Below, in pieces: positions 56,579-64,000 of a stretch of DNA of 64,000 nucleotides (position 1 is the stretch's first letter; every line of letters starts with the position of its first letter). The notes under the pieces are model-generated. The model ran no database searches, was not told where the DNA came from, and saw nothing but the letters and a program-made list of their open reading frames with translations. The position numbers and the translations under genes are program-made. Location: the NCBI GenBank assembly GCA_003868215.1, contig QWDQ01000024.1:1-64000 (forward strand). The letters are read 5' to 3'. Source of the stretch: Pseudophaeomoniella oleicola. Lineage: Eukaryota; Ascomycota; Eurotiomycetes; Phaeomoniellales; Phaeomoniellaceae.

Positions 56579-59500
56579 ATGTCTTACGGAACCTATGCAA
56601 CGGGCGGTACGAGGAACATTGACATGAGCAAGTAGGTCTCCCATGATTCGGGGGGACTATATCGCAACATCTCGAGTAGATCACGGTAGTTTCAGATAAG
56701 AGTGAGATCAGATATGCTGACAGTATCCTGCTCTCTAGGTCGGAGGCGGATCTCTCAACCACCATTCGAAAAGCAACTAGCATTGGTAAGTCGAGACTGT
56801 CCATCAAAGAGAGCATACCCAAGACTGACTATTCTTTCTAGAGGAAACTGCACCAAAACGTACGTTGACCTGTTTATCCGCGACATTCCCCGTATACACA
56901 CAACACGTTACTCATACGCACCCTAGGTAAACATGTCCGAAGTTGTATCGTCTATACGTGGGACCACAAGTCCAGCGCCAGCTTCTGGGCGGGAATGAAA
57001 GTGTGAGTATATCTACGCTCAAGAGGTATCTCGTATGCTAAGACTCTATCGAGGCAACCTGTCATGGCCGATGAGGTGCAGACCTTCAAAGCATTGATCA
57101 CGATACACAAAGTCCTGCAAGAAGGTCACCCCGTCACCGTTCGAGAGGCGCAGCAGAATGTCAATTGGATCGAGAGCTTGGCCAGAGGAGTGAATGGAGA
57201 AGGCCTGAGGGGCTATGGTCCATTGATCAGGGAATACGTTTTCTTCCTGCTCCAAAAGCTCCATTTTCATCGCAACCACCCCGAGTTCAACGGACTTTTC
57301 GAGTATGAGGAATACATCAGCTTAAAGTCGATAAACGATCCAAATGAAGGTTACGAGACGATATCAGACCTCATGACGCTCCAGGACCAAATTGACACCT
57401 TCCAAAAACTCATATTCTCCCATTTCCGCGGTGGCGCCAACAATGAATGCAGAATCTCTGCACTGGTTCCCTTGGTGCAGGAAAGTTACGGTATCTATAA
57501 GTTCATTACAAGCATGCTTCGCGCAATGCATACGACCACCGGAGATGATGAGGCATTGGAACCTCTGCGTACTCGATATGACGCCCAGCATTTTCGGCTC
57601 GTCAAATTCTACTATGAATGCTCCAATTTGCGATATCTTACTAGCCTTATCACGGTTCCGAAGCTCCCCCAAGAGCCCCCGAATCTTCTTGCAGAGGAGG
57701 ACGGAGAACGGCCAGCACTACCCAGACGTCCTACGAAAGAAGTCGAGAGGGAGCCGACACCAGCTGTAGCGCCAACAATTGACGCTGAGCCAATGAATGA
57801 ATTTTGGACGAATGAAGCGAAGAGGCAACAAGAGCAATATGAAGCGGAACAGCGTCGTCTACAGCAACAATGGCAGGAACAGCAGCAGCAACAGCTTCAA
57901 GCCCAACAACAAGCTCAGCGTGATTTCGAGGAGCAACAACGACTTCAAGCAGAACAACAGAGAATGGCCCAAGAGCATTTGCTACGGGATCAGTATCAAC
58001 AACAAACGCAAGGTCGTCTGGCTGAACTGGAGCAAGAGAACCTTAACGCACGTGCCCAGTATGAGCGAGACCAATTGATGCTGCAGCAATATGACAGACG
58101 AATGAAGGATCTTGAGGAGCAGTTGAATCAGTTGAACTCGAACTTTGCGCTTCAGACTCAATCCAAAGACGACCAGGTTAGGGCGCTACAGGAGCAAGTA
58201 AACACCTGGAGGTCGAAATATGAAGCTCTAGCCAAGCTGTACAGTCAGCTGCGTCAAGAGCACCTGGATCTTCTGCAGACAACCAAGTCTTTGAAGTTGA
58301 AGGCGGCCTCTGCACAAGAGGCGATCGACCGTCGTGAGAGGTTGGAACGTGAGATGAAGACCAAGAACTTGGAGTTAGCAGACATGATTCGGGAAAGGGA
58401 CCGTGCTCTGCATGAGAAAGATAGAAGCTTTGGTGGCCATCGCGAGGAAGTTGAGAAGCTTAAGAGAGAACTCCAGTTTGCTCTGGAAAAAGCGGAAAAT
58501 GCAGAGAGGGCCAAGGGTTCGGAATTGTCGTCTATGCTGGCGAAGTACAATCGCGAGATGGCAGATCTTGAAGAAGCTCTTCGTAACAAGAACAGACAGC
58601 TTGAAGAAATTCGTTCAAAACAGGGAGAGAGTAACGAAGATCTTGAGTTTGCAATGAGGGAGAAAGATGACGAGATCGAGGTCTACAAGTCTGGGATGGA
58701 GCAGGCCTTGATGGAACTCGAAGAGTTGAAACTCTCACAAGGCGACACAGACGCTCATCTCGATGCTCAGATCGACACAGTCTTGCTCAGCAATGTGCAG
58801 AAGATCAATGACATCATTGACTCCGTCCTCCAGACAGGTGTTCAGCGCGTTGACGATGCTCTTTATGAGTTAGACTCGTCAATGCAAGCTGGCAATCAGA
58901 ATGCCACGGGACCGTACGTCCTCTCCCAAATCGAGAAAGCATCGGCAAGCGCCACAGAGTTCTCCACAGCATTCAACAACTTCATCGCGGAAGGGCCAGG
59001 TAGCCCTCATGCTGATATCATTCGAACAGTATCTGTCTTTTCCGCATCCATCGCAGATGTGTTGTCTAATACCAAAGGACTCTTGCGCTTTGCAACCGAT
59101 GACAAGAAGGCAGACCAGCTGACAAACTCTGCGCGTCAAGCAGCGACGTCGACGGTGAACTTCTTCCGCGGTTTGCAATCTTTCAGGCTAGACGGCCTGG
59201 AGCCTACTCAGAAAACTGATGTGGTTATCAATAACAACCACGAGGTTCAAATGAACCTTCAAAAACTTTCGAAACTTGCAGACGCTTTTGCTCCAAAGGG
59301 GACTAAGATTTCTACAACATCAGGCGATCTTGGTGACATGGTCGATTCAGAACTCACCAAGGCTGCTGAAGCCATCGACAAGGCTACCGAACGTCTTAAC
59401 AAGCTCATGAATAAGAAGCGCGAGGGCTACTCTACCTACGAACTCAAAATCCACGATTCAATTCTGGAGTCTGCGTTGGCTATCACATCGGCCATTGCGG

Positions 59501-60134
59501 CTTTGATCAAGGCAGCAACAGCCACCCAGGAAGAAATCGTCAAAGAGGGACGGGGTTCCTCTTCCCGCACTGCCTTCTACAAGAAGAACAATCGTTGGAC
59601 CGAAGGTCTTATTTCCGCTGCCAAAGCTGTCGCCAATTCCACCAATACTCTCATTGAGACTGCAGATGGTGTGATATCGCAGCGCAACTCTCTCGAACAG
59701 CTCATTGTGGCGTCAAACGATGTCGCAGCCTCAACTGCACAGCTTGTTGCAGCATCTAGAGTCAAGGCAACATTCATGTCAAAGGCACAGGATAAGCTGG
59801 AACAAGCTAGCCGTGCTGTTGGAGCTGCTTGCAGAGCTCTTGTACGTCAAGTGCAAGAGATTATCAAGGACAGGAACAAGGACGAAGGCGAAACAGTTGA
59901 TTACGCCCAGCTGAGTGGTCATGAATTCAAAGTTAGGGAGATGGAACAACAGGTATGTTTGCGATTCTCGTTTCGATTATGTTTTTTTCCCTCGACGGAG
60001 TTCGAACATTCAGTACAAGCGGTTGCTAACGTTATTTCTCTTTCTAGGTTGAAATTCTACAACTCGAGAACGCTCTTTCGGCTGCACGCTCCAGATTGGG
60101 TGAGATGAGGAAAATAAGTTACCAGGAAGACTAA
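56579..60134 (+). CDS. SLA2: Endocytic actin adaptor SLA2 (END4/HIP1R family)
   Basis: Links clathrin-coated pits and PtdIns(4,5)P2 to actin; also a standard flank of Pezizomycotina mating-type loci. Six exons: 56579-56631, 56739-56785, 56842-56859, 56927-57002, 57054-59952 and 60048-60134, giving 1059 aa. Four small 5' exons encode the start of the ANTH domain, including ETAPKRKHVRSCIVYTWDHK; exon 3 is an 18-base microexon. The ANTH domain continues with QTFKALITIHKVLQEGHP and FEYEEYISL. A Gln-rich coiled coil spans about 270-640. The talin-like I/LWEQ actin-binding region occupies the C-terminal third, including LIVASNDVAASTAQLVAASR. The last exon encodes VEILQLENALSAARSRLGEMR. The ATG at 57064 lies in the middle of the ANTH domain and is not the start. 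Confidence 0.96.
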
Positions 60135-61451
60135 ATGTAGCGAAATGCGAAACTCTTTCAGCCTTGTTGAATACCACCATGGGTGATGGTCGGAGGAAAG
60201 CTAGCATGTATGGCACAATCTGCTGGGTAAAGTTGGTGCACATTGTCTTTACAGATACTATACCTACAGTTCGCTCTGTGATGTACAGCACAAGCTCATG
60301 TTTTGATATACCAACCGAAGCGATCTCTCGTTTTTATGTATTTTACTCGCCTATGTACGTGGCTGGCACTTTAGCCACTCACCAACACAGCCAAAGTTCC
60401 AAATAATGCAAATGCAATTCCTCTCTTTCCTCCCCTTCTCCCCTGTCTCACTCCAGCCAGCATGGTTTTTGTCTCGCTCTCTCCGAACGCCATTAATTAA
60501 TCACAGTGTGCATCGGCTGTTCGAGATATCATCTCGTTGTCTCTCAAGTCTTTGATCTCCATCATAATCTCCTGTCTATATACGCCACAGCACCACCACC
60601 ATCGACTTTTGTTCTAGGATATAATTCACATTTAATACATACACATCCGGAGAGTCTCAACTTGCAACTCTTTCCAGAGTTGCGTACTTATAGTAATGAC
60701 GAAACAAGAAGATCTTGCTAAGCAGCTAGATGGATAGGATGGATGGGAATGTGTCGGATCGGAAATGTATCGTTGGGTAGATTAGGTGAGATTAGGGGGA
60801 AGGGAAGCGAGTAGAACACGGAAGGAGGAAGAGGGATTTGGGTTGGGGAGGGGGTGGTCTGGGCGGCGGGTAGCGTATTGGGGGGATAAAGAGGAATGTT
60901 TCATTGTTCAATGGTGAACTGAATGCAGCATCAGCATGCAGTAGAATATGTGAGCCTCTAGATTATCATAATTGTGCTACATACACAATGCGACACGCGC
61001 CTACTGCAGCAACTTGCTAGATCTGCGTTGATCGAGGTTGGACACAAATTGGGCTATACTCTTGGCATCATAACAAGGATCGCTCGGATCGGGAGACATA
61101 ACGGGACGAAAACAGAGTTCCACAGCCTTTAATTCTACTGTCAATCTTCGACCAAATCATATGGTATGTCTTGTTCAATCAAGACAACCAAATTCTCACC
61201 GCCATGCGCATCATGCACACTTTGTAAGGGAAGTAACGGTATCCTGTTTCTAGACCGGGCAGCCAGATACGTCACGACTTCCTTAAATCTGTAACCTCAG
61301 CATCTGTGATAATGCTATCTCTAGTAGAAATCCGTTGTCCCTTCAAAAATGGCGAAAGATATCGAGTTTGTGAAGACAACAAAAAGCAGTGAGACTCGCT
61401 CTAATTGGACTTGGAAATCATCAGTGCGCCTCAGTCTGGACCGTGCCCATC
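60135..61451. other. Intergenic region between SLA2 and the mating-type genes
   Basis: About 1.3 kb with the 3' ends of SLA2 and the minus-strand MAT-region gene. It includes a G-rich stretch (60820-60890). No gene or repeat element found. The idiomorph border may lie here but cannot be placed from one sequence. Confidence 0.5.
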
Positions 61452-62376
61452 CTATTTCTCGTTTAAGGAATCGTTATGTTGAAACTCTTGATCGCTGGAA
61501 TGTTGGGTCGTGCTTTGATGCTTGCGCATTTCTTTCGCTGTTGCAACAACCTGCATCGCTGCATAAGGTAGTCTCCTCTTTGTCATTGATCTCCCTGGCC
61601 TTTGTTAGCTCTTAATTTCAATATTGAGGGGGAGAACATACAGTATTCATCAACGATTGCCGGATGTACATCTGCTGCTAGAGCTAAGAGTCGCCGTTCC
61701 ACGTCAGTGATGCTCTGAAACTCTTCAAAAGCCTGAGATAGAATGGATCGCTGCTTTTGCGTTAGGCCAAGGTAAGTCTCGCCAGGGAAACGAAGCAGGT
61801 CTTCTGTTCGACTAAATACATGTTAGAAACCATTCGATAAGGACCATGCAGAATATACCTGAGCATCAATGACCGAATACCACTTCTCCAGATTGCTTCA
61901 GGCCCATATTTCTTGCAGTAATACGCCAACATCATTTCTGCTTCTTGCTGCTGCACTTCGAAGATTTTGTTCACGTCGGCGAGGATTGAAGGCTCGATCG
62001 TGACGTCTGCCGGGACTTTGAAAGTCTGCTCGACTCGGAAGGGAAGTGAGGTTACAAGTTCCGTGCTTTCTGGGTCGGTCATCCTTTCTCCTCCTACTGG
62101 GCATTCCTCAGGACATGCTGCGCCTCCGGCCGTTTGGAAGTCAGTATACGGCGTTGTGCTCCTGAGAAAGTTGCTGATGCTTTTATGTAGTCGCTGCTTG
62201 CTTCCGTGTTCGCCATATTGCATCAGTATCGAGTCAACTTCGTGATCCACCTGTTCGGACGTGTATGAAGGGCGAAGTTCATCAAGAACAGTTTCGAGCT
62301 CCAGACCAACATCTGAAAGTGTTGAAGAACTATCAGAGTCCGTCTCAGAGGAATCAAAGTCATTTTCGAATTCCAT
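61452..62376 (-). CDS. MAT-region protein with homeodomain-like C-terminal half
   Basis: Three exons, 62376-61859, 61811-61642 and 61594-61452, give 276 aa. Residues 1 to about 60 are acidic and Ser-rich; about 60-170 form an uncharacterised helical region (EAEMMLAYYCKKYGPEAIW). Residues about 182-241 align without gaps to a homeodomain: core positions 8, 16, 20, 26, 34, 38, 40, 45, 48 and 49 are L189, L197, F201, I207, L215, A219, V221, V226, Y229 and W230, and T9, Q12, R31 and A35 also match. The recognition helix lacks the usual WF.N.R residues (Y, W, S and T at 48, 49, 51 and 53). An intron splits codon 49. It could correspond to the second MAT1-2 gene known in some Leotiomycetes (named MAT1-2-4, later MAT1-2-10, in Botrytis), but I cannot confirm this. 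Start is the first in-frame ATG. Confidence 0.75.
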
Positions 62377-62763
62377 ATCTGATGTGTTACTCTGCGTATG
62401 AGATGGAAGAATGAAGATTGACAAAATGCGCGAATGGGCTCTTAAAATTAGTGTGAAGTGATATGAAGGTCTGTTGTCACTTTTCCTTCACCATCAACCC
62501 AAAAGGGGTATCAATAAGCTCAACCCCCAGCCGTCGCCATTTCCATTCGAGGTGAAGTCTTACTTCTTGACAATTGTCCTTCTTCTTTCTTTGAATCTTC
62601 AATCCATCAACCTCTTCTTTCAACTAACCAACCTCGACGTTCTCTTGTAGCCACAACCATTGGTCTTCTCATTCCATAGCTTCCTCTGTGCTACATTCAA
62701 AATCGTTCAGCAATCTCTCGTCTACTCTTCGAGAGCTCCGTCTAAGGGGACTGTACTCTCATC
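62377..62763. promoter_or_regulatory. Divergent promoter between the two mating-type genes
   Basis: 387 bases separate the two start codons. The plus-strand side is rich in CTTCTTT pyrimidine tracts (62565-62625), common before fungal transcription starts. Co-regulation of both genes is likely but inferred. Confidence 0.5.
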
Positions 62764-63966
62764 ATGGCATCCACAAAGTTGGACAGCACTTTCACCATAC
62801 CCACCGCACCACCAACCCAACATGTCGAAGCTATTTGGCAAGGCATGCTTCCAACACTTGAAGAAAACAGCCAAGAGCTGCTCCTTCCCTCTGATCTCGA
62901 GATGTCGCTTGGAGATCATGGCATCGGTTATCTCAAGACTAGGCTCAGGTAAAGTGCAAAGATTTGATGTCCCTACACTCACTCATCACCTCTACAGTTA
63001 TCACCTGTCCGAAGACGGTCAGCCAGTTCAGATAATCGGCTTCCGCGATGAGGCTATGGGTTGCTTTCGAATCATGAGAACTCCAGTATTTCGGAGCGAT
63101 GCGAAAAGACCTTCCCCAGGTGGTCACAAGGTCAATGCTAAGTCCCACAAAATGCGAGCTGCTTCGAAGAAGACAAAAGTCCCTCGTCCACCGTAAGTGC
63201 TCTTGTGTCTCTGCATACTACCACTGACGTTTTCTGTAGAAACGCATTCATTCTCTTTCGTGCATTTCGTCATCCTCAGCTGAAAGCTGAACTGCCTGAC
63301 CTTCACAACAATGACATCTCTATCATTCTTGGCAAAGAATGGAAGGATGCTCCAGAAGAAGTGAAAAATCATTTCAGAGCCCAAGCTGAGCTACATAAAG
63401 CTAGGCATGCTGCTGATCATCCTGATTATCAGTATGCACCTCGCAAACCATCAGAGAAAAAGAGACGGATGACGACAAGAAAGGCTGCTCGGCTGACGGA
63501 ATCCCAAAATTCCCAAAGTGATGTGGCTGCTTACGCTCATGATACTCCGTCTGACGACATTGATCCCTCTCTTGATCTCTTTGAAGACTTACCAGCATCG
63601 ACATCAGCAGTCACACAGCTTTATGATGGCACCCTGGAGTTCACATTGCCTACTGACTTGGCTCAAGAGCTCGAGTTCGAACTTGAAGAGCACAACGATT
63701 CGATACTACCGGAAGCTGATAGCTTCTTCCCTCTCAGACCCCAGCAGTCCGGAACTTCTATCACACCAGCCAGCGTGCAAAATGATCAGAGCTTCTTCGA
63801 CGCTTGTGTGGACTGGAGAAAAATTGCTGAAGACTTGGAATTCATCCAAAATGATCCATCTCATATTAAAGTCAGTGGAAATGGCTATGGGAATCTCATG
63901 ATCGGCACTCCAGAGGACCGCACACTATTTGAGCAAGATCTCGCACGCCTCGGTTCCCTTTTTTGA
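62764..63966 (+). CDS. MAT1-2-1: Mating-type HMG-box transcription factor MAT1-2-1
   Basis: Master regulator of the MAT1-2 mating identity; binds DNA through a MATA-type HMG box and activates pheromone and receptor genes. Three exons, 62764-62948, 62998-63192 and 63240-63966, with introns of 49 and 47 bases, give 368 aa. The HMG box (about 122-197) reads PRPPNAFILFR, with intron 2 inside the proline pair, then NNDISIILGKEWKDAPEEVK and HPDYQYAPRKPSEKKRR, which matches MAT1-2-1 signatures. The N-terminal 120 residues include LSEDGQPVQIIGFRDEAMG; the C-terminus is acidic and ends LFEQDLARLGSLF. Position beside SLA2 supports the call over other HMG factors. The far flank is outside the window. 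Confidence 0.95.
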
Positions 63967-64000
63967 GACTACCATACACGAAACAATCTACTGCAACCAA

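Noticed and set aside
61349-61615. 88-aa plus-strand frame between SLA2 and the MAT genes
   Set aside because: It overlaps the last exon of the minus-strand accessory gene in antisense and has no motif.
1-64000. Mobile elements, viral relics, tRNA, rRNA and CRISPR arrays
   Set aside because: No transposase, reverse transcriptase, integrase or capsid-like translation was seen, no long terminal or inverted repeats beyond the small hairpin, and no cloverleaf or array pattern caught by eye. A covariance-model scan would be decisive for RNA genes.

Overview
The window is nuclear DNA of a filamentous ascomycete (Pezizomycotina). Genes are compact and carry short 45-60 bp GT...AG introns with CTRAC-type branch sites. 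There are two Zn2Cys6 fungal regulators, an RNA-dependent RNA polymerase, and a SLA2 gene next to an HMG-box mating-type gene. The SLA2/MAT1-2-1 arrangement, with a second small gene read divergently from MAT1-2-1, suggests Leotiomycetes, but that placement is inference. I spliced the coding genes by hand; exon coordinates are in each entry and the summed reading frames close, with one stated exception.

Layout. 1-2 kb: a Zn2Cys6 regulator cut by the window edge, running into a 25-base G tract. 3.9-11.9 kb: an intracellular GH13 alpha-amylase, an HSPA12-like Hsp70 ATPase, an N2227-type methyltransferase, and a small proteasome assembly chaperone 4 gene divergent from the methyltransferase. 12.3-16.7 kb: a gene-poor stretch leading to a second Zn2Cys6 regulator (16.7-19.3 kb). 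20-25.4 kb: a peroxisomal acyl-CoA thioesterase ending in SKL, a methyltransferase-fold protein, and a MetX-like alpha/beta hydrolase. 26.1-28 kb: a conserved-looking multi-pass membrane protein whose reading frame appears broken by single-base shifts. 29.2-34.9 kb: mitochondrial D-lactate dehydrogenase, divergent from a 999-aa coiled-coil protein. 36.8-47.7 kb: an RdRP with an N-terminal RRM-like segment, convergent with the pol zeta catalytic subunit REV3. 48.2-56 kb: SLU7, ribosomal protein eL37 (four exons, first exon ATG plus one base), ELP6 and an NVJ2/TEX2-like SMP lipid-transfer protein. 56.6-64 kb: SLA2, then the mating-type region.

The mating-type region is the most interesting part. 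MAT1-2-1 (62764-63966) encodes a 368-aa HMG-box protein. Divergent from it, 387 bp away, is a 276-aa gene that splices from three exons. Its C-terminal half aligns without gaps to a homeodomain, with the hydrophobic core kept but the DNA-contact residues of helix 3 changed. I report this as a candidate homeodomain-like MAT1-2 accessory protein. The window ends before the usual other flank (APN2), so idiomorph borders and homothallism cannot be judged.

I see no transposons, retroelements, viral remnants, tRNA, rRNA or CRISPR arrays. Repeats are limited to microsatellites, a 26-bp and a 13-bp minisatellite, one hairpin, and a 14-bp palindrome with core TACTACGTAGTA found three times in intergenic DNA.
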